DNA from: Sipunculus nudus
Lineage: Eukaryota > Annelida > Sipuncula > Golfingiida > Sipunculidae
Length of the DNA stretch: 64,000 bases
Assembly: GCA_026874595.1 (NCBI GenBank)
Contig: CM049308.1
Location: 15,932,001-15,996,000 of the forward strand
Reading direction: 5' to 3'
A program made the translations under genes and the position numbers. The notes beneath the pieces were generated by a model. The model was not told the origin of the DNA. It did no database searches and saw only the letters and a program-made list of their open reading frames with translations. Shown here piece by piece: positions 34,741 through 45,443 of the stretch (position 1 is its first letter; each line of letters starts with the position of its first letter).

Positions 34741-35155
34741 TCACCCAAACACCATGCTTTATATGTGACGAACTCATTGAAGACAGACTGTTACACTTAA
34801 GTCTGTTATATAAACCACAGCTCATGACTTTATGTTATGTTTAGCTTTCTCTTTACCACACAATCTATCAAAACACATCTAACAAACCCAAGTCTTCTTG
34901 TATATTTTGACATAATAGTCAGCTCTGCTTGCTTCAGTTTACATACCTGTTTGTCAAATAAACAAGACCTATGAGCGTACCCCAGCTTGGAGAAGTCACA
35001 TTTTTTTACTATATATTACAGCATTCTTTGTCTACTACATCAAAAAGCCTGGAATGTGAAACTCACTTTGTAGTGCTATCTCTCATCTGAAACCGTGTAT
35101 ATATCTTTCCACACAGCTTGTATCTGCTAGGAGTGCCAGGTTTACCTGGTTCAAC
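34741..35155. other. No feature recognised upstream of exon candidate
   Basis: AT-rich DNA. TTTCCACACAG near 35107-35117 could serve as a splice acceptor for the candidate exon that follows. Confidence 0.35.
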
Positions 35156-35237
35156 ATGATGAAGTGGCTAATTATCTTTTCTTCACTAATACCTCTGGGC
35201 CAAGGTAGAACTCCTGTACCTGTTGGTGGAGCATTAT
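35156..35237 (+). CDS. Candidate first coding exon with signal peptide
   Basis: An open frame starts at tandem ATGs and encodes MMKWLIIFSSLIPLGQG, a good secretory signal: a charged residue, a hydrophobic core, then small residues. About ten more codons (RTPVPVGGAL) follow to a textbook donor GTAAGT at 35238-35243. If the donor is not used, the frame ends at TAG seven bases later. A possible acceptor (TCCACACAG) lies 40 bp upstream. No downstream exon was identified on the plus strand, so the protein family is unknown. A hydrophobic ATG-started frame next to a donor can arise by chance in AT-rich DNA. Confidence 0.25.
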
Positions 35238-35754
35238 GTAAGTACTAGCAATAGAATTTTTCAGTACAAACAGTAAACCCATAATTTTGACACATGACCT
35301 GTCAAATCCAGGGTTTTAGAGTGCACCAAAAATGGCAGCAACCATGAGAGGTTCAAGAAACTAGGGCAAATAAACTTGTCAGGGTTTGATAGGGGTATAT
35401 AGATGTAACATGAAAGTACTCTGAGACAGCATCTAGACACTAGAATATATCTGCACAGTGTGCTTGATGGCAAGGGGACCTGTCTCAGCAAAGTTTCAAG
35501 TGTAATAATGCTTTTTCTTGGACCATGCCCATATCCTTTAAGTATAGCAGGGTGTATGGCGTATAGGGGACACTGTCTCTTAAATGAGAATGAAGATGAT
35601 ATTATTAGGATGAAATGTGATTATCAAGTTTTCTGGTTTTAAGTTTTCAGATGCATGTGTCTAGGGATAATCTCAAACACATAACCTGTAGTAGGGATAG
35701 CAGAGCAAATCTCGACTGTCATTTTACCAATTTGCCTTTTATAGCCTAAAGAGG
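35238..35754. other. No feature recognised
   Basis: The ORFs at 35261-35491 and 35460-35642 have no motifs. Nothing else was seen. Confidence 0.45.
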
Positions 35755-36190
35755 GTTTCACACTCGGCCTATTTAGAGTTGCACAGTACTGCGTACCAAC
35801 TAGTACGCAGAGCTTACGCTGCCCTGCACTGTGCCTACACTGGCCTACTTGGCAATAGGCTGTGGGATGCAAAGAGGTATGCGAGATGGACGCAAAACAT
35901 TTATTTTTTTGCATCGTGTCAGCATAGAGCACTGGATGCAGAAGGTATGCAGTTTATCATAAGTCTATGCAAAACAACACTACTGTACGCAAGACCTACG
36001 TATATGCACACAACCCCAGGCCTGTTATATGCAATACCATGAGTAGGAATGCCAATTTCAAATGCTGTATAGGTATGCCTTGCCTATGCACATGGTAAGC
36101 AACCATACCTCATCGTATGCACAACTATCAACATTTTTTTCATAAATACGCTAACTAATTTAGGTGTACTCGGTACGACGCATGCCCTTA
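35755..36190. mobile_element. Possible MITE-like block dense in TACGC/TATGC words
   Basis: The stretch is enriched in TACGC, GTATGC and TATGCA words and contains the perfect hairpin TGCGTAC/GTACGCA (35790-35796 and 35803-35809). GGGTTTCACACTCGG at 35755 has the style of a transposon edge, but a clean inverted partner was not located. The opposite-strand ORFs at 35639-35932 and 35779-36042 are open because the block is less AT-rich. Confidence 0.3.
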
Positions 36191-36540
36191 AGGGTAAAAC
36201 TAGGGACCTTCAGTTCCCATGTCTAGCTGTATAACCTCTAGGCTATGTGATACCCCCATATACTTTCTTGTATCATCTAGGACCAAAATATCTTACAATA
36301 AACACTTGTGAACACTTTAATGTGTTGACCATATCCTAGAACTATCAAAAGGTTCTGCAGATTTACTTAGACAACATACCACCTAGTTGTTAGGGAGAGT
36401 GACAGAATAGTGACAGAATTTGTAATAAATCAAGGTTAATTTAGTAAAAAGGTAATAAAAAGATATTGTAAAACATTCATAAATGGCAGAGATCCCTCTA
36501 AATGATAGACATTATTTTGGAACAAAACTGCATGAACTTA
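36191..36540. other. No feature recognised
   Basis: AT-rich DNA without exon or repeat structure. Confidence 0.5.
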
Positions 36541-36606
36541 CACCATGAAATAAACACAGACGGTGTTAAAAACACCATGAAATAAACACAGACGGTGTTA
36601 AAAACC
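36541..36606. repeat. Exact 32-bp tandem duplication
   Basis: CACCATGAAATAAACACAGA followed by CGGTGTTAAAAA occurs twice, the second copy starting at 36573, with no difference over the shared length. Each copy has AACACC/GGTGTT ends that could pair. The identity indicates a recent local duplication. Confidence 0.85.
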
Positions 36607-37295
36607 AAGATGAGGAAATGTCAAAAGGAACAAATCATTTTTTTTTTCAAGGGGAGGTGGGGGGAGGGAGGGTCGTTGTGACATTAAGTAGGATTTGGAC
36701 ACATGACCTAGCCCTGATATTTGTCCGTCTTTATTTGTCCTACAAACTCTGACATGAAATATGTCACATCAGCAAAATCTGGTATCCTACAGAGAAATTT
36801 ATGATAACAGTACAGTTGTGCTGCATGTTAACAGCCCTATCACGACAATCAGGACCAAACAAGTCCTGTAGGAAAACACAGTAATACAATGATAAAATCC
36901 ATCACGAGAGCCCACATATATGATTGAATTTAAGTATTAACGTGTGATTTTTTAAATTGATGATGTGTGTGCATGAAACACGCTAAAGTTAAACAACCTG
37001 CTTATGCATCAAAGTAATCAGCCTTATACTCCTTGCAAAGTTGATCATTACCTAGCAAACCTGTTTGGGTGTGTCATGCATGTAGGCTGTCTATCAATTC
37101 CTAGGGCTTTTAACTGTATGTGGAATTTTAAATGGGATAAAACCACACATCAGTAGTACATGGTGTCTGTACTTTATGACTGTGTTGTCTGTATGTGGAT
37201 CTCATCACTGTACAGCCTTGGTCCCAACCAGAAGTACGATTGTACATCCCCTGTGAAATTTGGATGCCATGGAGGTTGTAGAAGTAGAGAAAAAG
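36607..37295. other. No feature recognised
   Basis: There is a purine-rich G tract at about 36648-36672. Otherwise AT-rich, no exon found. Confidence 0.45.
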
Positions 37296-37790
37296 TCTTG
37301 GTCACAATTGGCTTACGGGGTCCCACTGCCTGTTTGTTTCCAAATTTTGTGCAGAATCTCATGTGCCAAGCATTTCTGTCTTGCAAAATTTTGATGTTGC
37401 AGACAATCTGTAAGCACATATGGAGGATGTTGGACAGCCATACTCAGCAGGCAAATGGCACTTGCTCCCTCACTGTGTGCCACATTCATCTTGGACCACT
37501 GATTTTCTTTCCATGGTACCTTAAAAATGTGCACATCTAAATTGCGAACTCCTTGCGGGGGGGGGGGGGGGGGGGGGGGGAGCAAGTTACACATACGGCC
37601 TCATTGTTCACTGGGAATTAGTAGAATTTGTTGGACATGTCCAACATCCTTAGTACATGCTAACGGGCTGTCTATAACCTCAAAATTTCGCAAGACGGAC
37701 TTGCTTGGCACGTGATATTATGCACAAATTTGGAGATAAACAGGCCATACGAGCCCGTACAGCCGATTGTGACCTAGGCTTAAGGAGTAG
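37296..37790. mobile_element. Large imperfect inverted repeat around a 24-G run
   Basis: The left arm (37296-37460) carries GGTCACAATTGG, CCTGTTTGTTTCCAAATTTT, GTGCCAAGCA, GTCTTGCAAAATTTTGA and GGATGTTGGACA. These reappear in inverse order and orientation in the right arm (37605-37790) as TGTCCAACATCC, TCAAAATTTCGCAAGAC, TTGCTTGGCAC, AAATTTGGAGATAAACAGG and CCGATTGTGACC. The spacer holds 24 consecutive G at 37557-37580. The arrangement suggests a MITE or fold-back element with long terminal repeats. The 126-codon ORF at 37160-37540 spans the left arm and is not treated as a gene. Confidence 0.75.
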
Positions 37791-39149
37791 TGGTAGGTAC
37801 TGGTTGTAAAATTATGATCAATGATTGAAAGATATTAACAATGATTGATTTAAATTAATTATTTAATGTTCCTTCTATATAACCAAGATATTGCCTGAGT
37901 AAATCCGGTCTGACTTGTACTGACAGGTAAAGGTAACAGCCGGGTTGTTGACACTTCTTTGCTGCCCAAGGTTATTAACTTATAATTAAATTATCTTATG
38001 TTTTAATGCTGTTTGATTCTTGTCTTTATTATATCTCTGACAGGATTAAAATATTTCTCTAGATAACATGACATCTTTGCATGTGCATACATAATCTGAT
38101 GAGTTATCAGAAAGTGCAAGTAATATTATCAATTATGAAAGAAAACAACCAATCACCCATATAATCAATTTGCACACCACCAAAAGGGAGTAAAACTTAA
38201 CACATCATTGACAAAAGATTACTAGTCATGGTTCAAACTCCACAGAGAGGATGATGGAGTCAATTGGGTTTTTGTTTTCTTTTAAATATTTACTGGTAAT
38301 TGTTGGAAACACATACCTAATATCCCTCTTTTCCTTTTTAGGCTCAGTCTCAAAAGATTGTCCATGTTTTCTTGGCTATCTTCGGAGTCTTAATAAGCAG
38401 TTACAATGAGAGGAACTCCTTCATCTCCTTTTTGCCCTCACAAACCTTTAGATGTTTTTATGACATCTAACTTTGGAGGTGATCTAGTACCAGAGAGACA
38501 GCTCCTCTAGGAAGTAGGCCCATTACTTTAGTTCACCACGCAAAATGTATTATGCATAAGTTTACAGAGAATAAACTATGTACATAATGGTTTCTATCAA
38601 ATCTTTAAATGTACATGTGAATAAGCACAGACACATACAAATGCACATGGATTGCTCTGAGTTTGCTGGGATGAAATAGACAAAATGTACTTCTCCAAAT
38701 GAGCCAATTATGTTATCTGTTATGTATATTGTACTACAAATATTCAGATTGACATGCATTGCATTTGACAACTTGAAATTACCTTAATTAATTTCCTACA
38801 TAATGCAAGTTAATATTCAGTAAAAATGTTAAAAATGTTATCTTCTGTAGGTAAGGAAAGTTCATTATTTGCCAGTTATTAAAATGATTGCAATAAGTGA
38901 AAGGAAAAAAGGAATGGGATAATAAGATACTAAATACTATTGTGCAGTAGTATCTATCTAATTTTATAAAAAGAATTTGATTTTCTTGGGTAACCAAAGT
39001 TAAGAATTTATGTGAAAAAGATATTAAAAAAAGACTTATGATGAATTTAATACTTTATGATAAAAATAAGAGTGGTATGAAATGACTGTTGTTTCCTTGA
39101 TAAACAGGAAATATCATTTTTCCAAGGTTTGAATTTCAAATCTGAATTC
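37791..39149. other. No feature recognised
   Basis: AT-rich DNA. The ORFs at 38562-38997 (minus) have no motif. No arrays were seen. Confidence 0.5.
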
Positions 39150-39365
39150 CAGTCTCTCCCAGGACAAATGAGAATTCTCAATCCTCCTGGAAGAGACTGG
39201 AATTCTCAATTAACCTGGGTAGAGTGAGGATTCTCATTTGTCCTGGGAAAAACAGGAATCCTTTCATACCATCTCTTGATTCTCATTTTTCCCTGGAAGA
39301 CTGGGAAATCTCATTTTTCACAGCAAAATTCTGTATCTTGCCAGATTCTCATTCTTCTCTTGACA
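39150..39365. repeat. Minisatellite related to 8218-8740, mixed orientation
   Basis: CCCAGGACAAATGAGAATTCTC (39158 onward) matches the 8.5-kb array unit. Further right the unit appears inverted, as GATTCTCATTTGTCCTGGG (from about 39229). The array thus contains units in both orientations and can fold back on itself. Confidence 0.65.
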
Positions 39366-39499
39366 TATGTATTGTTAGTTGTCCCTGTATCGATATATAG
39401 ACAATATTAGATCACCAAATAATTGTTTCAAAGCACCATACAAGACAAATCTTATCATGAGACAATGTATCCTTACAGCAATAATATACAATATGTTTG

Positions 39500-39995
39500 T
39501 AACAGGACTCAAGTCTGGACTTGAGTCAAAGTTTTAAGGACTCAGACTTGGACTTGGACAAGAGGGTCCTGGACTTGGACTTGTACTCGGCTTCGGAATT
39601 ATAGGGACTTGAGAAATCAGTCTATCTTGAACCCAGTAGAAAAAACAACAACTGTCAAAAATTATATGAAGACTGTGAAAATGGGGGAATTACCAACAGA
39701 ATAAAGAAAAAAATAAGACTATACAAGTTTTAGCACTGCATCAGGGGGTAAATGTAATTAAACATTCAAGTAACTGGAACTTGTAAACTAACATAAAATT
39801 TGCAGGATTAACCCAAATATCCTTTTAAAATTTCTGTTAATAGGAACATATGAATTGGACTTTGACTTTGACTCGGGTTTCAAATGACTCAGACTCTAAG
39901 GTGGACTTAGACTCGAACCACAAGGACTCAGACTTGGACTCAGACTTTTACTTAGACTTGGATGGTGCAGACTTGGACTTGACTGCATTGCTGGT
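39500..39995. repeat. GACTTGGACTT-rich repeat with terminal hairpin
   Basis: GACTCAAGTC/GACTTGAGTC forms a perfect 10-bp hairpin with a 2-nt loop at 39506-39527. Reiterated GACTTGGACTTGG and GGACTCAGACTTGGACT words occupy 39528-39600 and 39850-39985, flanking about 240 bp of ordinary DNA. This hexamer-like pattern looks like a decayed simple repeat within a mobile element. Confidence 0.6.
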
Positions 39996-41150
39996 TTATA
40001 AAGAAACAAGTGGCCAGAGGTGACCACAGTCTCCCTGGCAGGTAAGAAGACCAAGAGGATTTAACTGCCACTCAATTAAAAGTTGATACAGCTTACAGAT
40101 TTTCATGAATTCTTTTGTATACCAAAGTTTAAGATGATACTGAAAATGATGGCGCAAATAAGAAAATCACCCATGTATTTTAATGATCATTAAAAGATAA
40201 GACAAAATTTAGAAATTCCTTAAAAATATCACCCAAGCAAGACCAAAACCTATTAAGGTGAGTAGACCCCTGAGTTACATATGCCATTTGAAGCAGATCT
40301 CTGTTTTAATTGTCTTTTGAGAAATCCTGTTACATATGAAAACTTTATGGAAAGATGAACAGACTGATTGAGCTATCTAACATCTTTCAACAGGTACTAT
40401 GTAAAAATGCTGCTTAAAGAGAGAAAACAAAAAGAAAATGAAAACAAAAATTTCAGTTAATATATAATCAGACAACCGACAGACTGCTTATTTGGTTAAA
40501 GGCCCTACTTGCTTTGTGATACATAATTTATTATCTTACATTGGCACTAGAAATGGTGGTAAATCTACTAGACCTCGATAAATATGCATTAAGAACTAGC
40601 TTTATATAGGCCAAGGCACTTTCAAATTTAGAAACACTTTCTGAATAAAGGTTTTATGAGGTAAAGGGTCCAGTAATAACATGAACTTTTTTCTCTGAGA
40701 TGAGCTGCAAGACATAAAATAAGTCCAATTTAGCTGCATTAATCGATTACCAGGGAACAAACAAAAAGTGCAGGTTGGTTATCTCCAAATCATTGTGGGG
40801 CAGATATTTTTATTACATGTCAATCAGACATAAGAGAACCCATAGCACTGCCATACCACATATGACCAAGACTATTTGCTCGATGTTTTCAGCTATTCCT
40901 CGGGATCCTTTGGGCTCTGAGTACAAAATTCTTCTACTAGGTGTCAGCCCCTGCAGCTTTTCCGGGCTTAGTGTAAGAAATACAAAGGGACAAAAAACAT
41001 CCTATATCCACATCCAAAAAGAACCAGATCAACTCTAAAATTTATGAACCTCTTCCTTGCTTCATATTCAGAGTGTCCACTAAATTTTATGAGAACCCTG
41101 TGAGAAACACAGCTAAAATTAACTTAACAAAAGGGGAGACATTACTTAAC
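39996..41150. other. No feature recognised
   Basis: The 87-codon ORF at 40775-41038 shows no domain or splice support. AT-rich otherwise. Confidence 0.45.
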
Positions 41151-41545
41151 CTCCCCTGACAAAGTAATAAAAGTATCCCTGATCTCTCCCGCCCCCCCCC
41201 CCCCCCTTCCCAAGTGCAGAGTGATTTTTCCTCCTTAATCAGTGTTCCTGTATAATTGCACTGAGAAGAAACAGACGTACTGATGGACAGAAAGACAAAC
41301 TGATATGATTACAAAACCTCCACCCAGAAAAAAATTATACTCAGTGGTAGTTCTGATAGCTGATCCAGCGCAGTTAACCAGAGAGAAATCCCTCTTGCTC
41401 AGCATCCCTTTTGACTTCTACTCAGAGGAAACAGACAGAAGGAAAAACACAGAATATTACTCCACCACCACTAACAAAGTAATAGCAGTGATCCTGATGG
41501 CTGGATACAGTTAGGTTTATCCCTCTTGCTCTGCATCCCCCAGGA
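41151..41545. repeat. Degenerate ~145-bp triplicated block with a C-run
   Basis: ACAAAGTAATA.CAGTGATCCTGAT, CTCAGAGGAAACAGAC and TCCCTCTTGCTC.GCATCCC recur in the same order about every 145 bp over three diverged units. A run of 15 C lies at 41192-41206 in the first unit. The ORF at 41305-41514 crosses two units and is probably incidental. Confidence 0.45.
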
Positions 41546-42939
41546 CATTCACTGAAGCTGATATCTACACTGGCTCTGGAATGTCTTGATCATAATGCCC
41601 TACAGAGGTCATCCAGTGCACAGCAATCATTACTGTCAAACAATGTAGACCATTAATGACCTGTGGATAGGCATGGCAAATATCATGACATTACTGTTCC
41701 ATGTCGAAATGACCTAGCTTCAGGGGAACAAGATGATGATCAGATTTAACTTAAATATTTTGTTAATTTTATGGAAAATAGATCTGATGAACGACACATA
41801 TCCACCCTGCTGATCACATGTTGATATGCATACCCAGTTGTGCATCAGGTCAAGCACAAGTTTCCTTAAATAATTTATTAATTTCTGTAACAAATAAAGA
41901 TGTGTCATGAGAACTATATATCATGGTCCACCTGATTCAAGTGCATGCATATGAACCTTCAAAAGTGTGACATATCAGTTCAAAGAAAAAATGACCATAT
42001 TTAACTAAAATTTGAAACAGCTAAGGTTCTCCAATTAGTATAACAGCCACACATGAACCCTAAAAATTGTGTCAAATGTGTTACTGATGAATTCCATTAG
42101 GAAGCATCTGTAACTGAGGTGAATTGATAACATTAGCTAGTTCGGACAAAATGATACACTAAAATAAACAAATAATAAAAAAAGCAGTAATTTTGAGGAA
42201 AATGGTATGTTCAAAAAAACAAATTTAAGTTGTAGAGTTAAAGTGGAAGTCGCTCACCTGTTGATCTGGCAAGTCGCAGTACTGCCACACCTCGAGACAA
42301 CGCCAGCCCATACAAAGGGGCACCTTGAAAGCTTACTAAATAATTGATGGCTGGTCTGGTCTATTTTTCTTCAAGCTTCCATGCCATTTTCTCTTAAGCT
42401 AATCAGGTACAGTGGTAGAACCCCAACACATTACCACCTAAAAACCAGCCTCACACCATATAAGGAGTTCGCTGCATATACATAAGTTGTATTACCTCAC
42501 AATTACAAGAATATTCATAAGTTGCATTACCTCACATTACCATCCAGATAACAACTAGCACCTGCACATATGTCATATAAAGAAATAAATAATCTTTAGT
42601 CTAACATCTAATAACAGTAGAATTTGTACACTGCCACCTGCATACAATTAAACTTTGATGAACAAAAGCCTTATAAAAAAAATACAAAAAAATTGAAATC
42701 CTATGTCCAACAGTTCCATAACTCACAAAACTATCAAGAAGTGAATGTCATTATGCAAATACAGACCTAAATTTGTAAACTTAGTTGTCCATTTAAAATT
42801 TAAAACCACTAAAAATTAACTTTTTTACATTTATGAAACCACAGAAGATCAAACTGCCCCTGAATAAAATGTAAAACATATACCTACCAGATAATTAACA
42901 CATTATCTAGATTGACAAAAATCTTGAGAAAAAAATTAA
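41546..42939. other. Gap; weak exon candidate at 42258-42323
   Basis: On the minus strand, 66 nt between a possible acceptor (GCTTTCAAG) and a donor CAG|GTGAGCG is open in all three frames; one reads through PLCMGWRCLEVWQYC. I could not choose a frame or family, the polypyrimidine tract is weak, and GGTGAGCGAC is a word I associate with molluscan repeats, so I do not call a gene. The rest is AT-rich. Confidence 0.3.
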
Positions 42940-43290
42940 TGGACAAAATGCCGAACATCTTAGTGATTTTCATCCAAAGCAAAGGCACTGATGGACACTA
43001 CATGAAAATGACTGCAGATGGTGCCATCAGTCTTTAGCACAAGATATCCAAGATCTATAGAAATGCACAATTTCAGCCTAATACATCAAACCACTCCTGA
43101 GATATTTATAAGCTATTATCACTAAAAAAGGCACACAGATGGACATCAGTTCAAATGTGGCTTATAAAGGTGTCAGGTTTCAGAAGATTCTGTCCACTGC
43201 TGTCTCGATGAGAGGAGTTCTCCGGAAATGAATGCTATGGTGGCACCGGAGGAAATGTTTGGACAGATACAATTATTCCACAACACTAAT
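42940..43290 (+). mobile_element. Relic of an F3 element
   Basis: GATGGACACTACATGAAAATG, GATGGTGCCATCA, GAGGAGTTCTCCGG and the end TTTGGACAGATACAATTATT align in order with the F3 element at 1733-2960 (GAGGAGTTCTCTGG and TTTTGGCGGATACAATAA). The core is reduced to about one unit and the 5' terminus is not recognisable, so this is an old, truncated copy. Confidence 0.6.
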
Positions 43291-43379
43291 GGTTATTATT
43301 TACATTAATTAAAAGGCACTTAGCTCATGTAAATTCCAAATAAAATATCCACATTTATGCCAGTCAAACATCCAATTTT

Positions 43380-43960
43380 CAATCTGTGGATATTCTATCT
43401 GTTGTGTCCAGTGGCCCCTTGTGTGTGATCATTACATCTGTTGGCACATTGTCTGTGGATTTTATGTTCTTTGGCATTTTCTGTGTTGACATTTTGTCCT
43501 GTAACCTTTCATGTATGGACATCAATTATGTCTTGTTTAACTCTGTAAATGGTAAATATGGCCTGTGGTATTTTGTGTGTGGACATTGTCCTGTCATTTT
43601 GTGGGTGGACATTGCTTGGACTATGGATATTTTCTCCTGTGTGTTTTTGAGGATGGACATCAGGTTCTGTGTCATTTTGCACGAGAAGATTATGACTTGT
43701 GTCAGGATGTTCTATAGCATTTCTGTGTGGAAATTATATCCTGTATCATTTTGTATATGGACATTTTGTCCTTTACCATTTTGTATGTGGACAGTTTGTC
43801 CTGTATCCATTTGTATGTGGACATTTTGTCCTGTATCATTACGTGTCATTTGATATTTTGTGTGGGCATGTGATATGTGTTATTTTGAACTTGGACTATG
43901 TCATGTTGTGCATATACATAAAGCCTTGTTTCATATTGGGTATGGAAATTAAGTCCTGTG
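43380..43960. repeat. Minisatellite, ~33-bp unit (GTGGACATTTTGTCCTGTATCATTTTGTAT)
   Basis: About 17 diverged units run through the stretch; the best are at 43750-43840, where TATGTGGACATTTTGTCCTG repeats every 33 bp. The 155-codon ORF at 43386-43853, the longest in the window, is a translation of this array, as its recurrent FCMWTFCPV peptide shows. Confidence 0.85.
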
Positions 43961-45058
43961 GCCTTTATTGTCCCCATTGCAAACCTTTCTTCTGTGCTAC
44001 ATCGTTAAGGCCTGACGACTCTTTCAAACTGAACCACCTCCCAAGGGGAAATGTATTTTGATGTCTGCCTGCCAGGGTAAAAGCCAGGCACAAATAAACC
44101 TGGTAAAAAAACAGCAACTTCAGAATCACAAAAAGACTGAAACAGAAAACAAGTGGCCCAGTGATGACTTATGACAGCTTGCTAAGTCATGAATCTTGCT
44201 GGAGTCACAGGATTAATGACCGCATGTACAGTATGGGAATGCCAGGTCTGCAGTTCTAAGGGACCAGCATCTGTTCTGGTCATGGTTTATATCTATAGCG
44301 ATCTGTTATGCCCTTTTTTTATTCTTTTTGTTGGGCCACCTGGGTTACGCCCAACCATGGATCATGGTACTGTGCTGGAAAATGGAAAAGTGGCTTCTGT
44401 GTTGTTCTTAATATGAAAAAGTAGCTTTTCCTAGTAATTTTCCATATGATACTTTGTTTTAGGATTTAAGAATAATACTGATATATAGTAAAATTGCCAT
44501 CTATATCAAATTTAAAACATAATTTCTGCAGTTACAATTAACTAATTTGAAATATTACCTAAATTTGGGTAAAGATGACAAGACAAGTATATTATAAGGA
44601 TGACCGTATGTTATTATTGATAACTAAACTGGTACTCTAGCTCTTGATGGCTACACCTTCAAAATTAACATTCTGCCATGCATTTAAAAATAAATAAAAA
44701 GCTTTGTGTCTCAAATTTAATGGTACAGCAAATTTTAAAATTTAAACAAATAGCCCATGGGCCATAGCAATCAGCTAGCTGACTTATATGAATTTGAGTT
44801 TTTTTTAATAAATATGTACAAACTAGAAGCATAAAAAATCCCTTGCCATATGTTTAACTAAGAAAGTGTTGCATCAGTGATGCCCTTATATCCCAAAACA
44901 GTGGCCAGAACCCTTTTAAAATTAAAACAGATACAAAATACAAACTAGGTTGTGTTGTTATTTTTCTACATATCCAGGTATCACTGTTTTTGACTAAGAG
45001 AAATGAGTTATAATAACCAACAAAGATCTGAACAAGCTACCAAAGTGCCTGGTCTTAC
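43961..45058. other. No feature recognised
   Basis: AT-rich DNA. ORFs at 43699-44061 and 44189-44416 either derive from the minisatellite or lack motifs. Confidence 0.45.
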
Positions 45059-45079
45059 CTTGACACAAATATTGTCCAT
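45059..45079 (-). CDS. Candidate 7-codon first coding exon of the RGS gene
   Basis: On the minus strand, AGCATGG (A at -3, G at +4) starts a 7-codon frame, MDNICVK, ending at the consensus donor AAG|GTAAGACC (45051-45058). It ends in phase 0 on Lys, which suits the RGS exon at 21619, whose first codon is Met in phase 0. In the vertebrate RGS7 protein the segment before that Met ends in Arg-Lys. The link would require a ~23-kb intron containing two F1 copies. The evidence is only the donor, the Kozak context and the phase; seven codons cannot be recognised by homology. Confidence 0.25.
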
Positions 45080-45443
45080 GCTAATGGGTAACAAAACAAA
45101 CAGTGAAACTGAAAATTCTGTTGCAGCATATATCCAAAATAGGCGGTTGTCATGGTTGTGACCAAGAAACATGCCTGTAATATTTTATGCTAACAGCTCC
45201 AGCTGTTGCTGGGATATTTGGTACCTGATTTTACATTAGTTATGCAAACACCTGTACTCATAAAACTGTTTGATTGGTATCATTTGTATTTGCTTTCTAG
45301 TCAAAAACATTTATTTTTTCTTTGCTCTAAGACCAATTAGTTGGCCATGATATAAAAGCTTAATACTATTCAGGAATACGCAGAAAATACAATTTCACCT
45401 CACAGCTAGAGTAAACCAACAACAGGTGGCGCTATCTTCAGGT
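45080..45443. other. No feature recognised; possible upstream region
   Basis: Contains CCAAAATAGG (CArG-like) near 45133. If 45059-45079 is a first exon, a promoter could lie here, but nothing decisive is visible. Confidence 0.25.

Noticed and set aside
37160-37540. 126-codon ORF
   Set aside because: It spans the left arm of a large inverted repeat. The arm's inverse copy is not conserved in the corresponding frame.
42258-42323. 66-nt minus-strand exon reading PLCMGWRCLEVWQYC
   Set aside because: All three frames are open, the acceptor is weak, and the donor-side sequence may belong to a dispersed repeat; it is kept only as a note.
43386-43853. 155-codon ORF, the longest in the window
   Set aside because: It translates a ~33-bp minisatellite; the peptide repeats with the array period and has no splice or start support.
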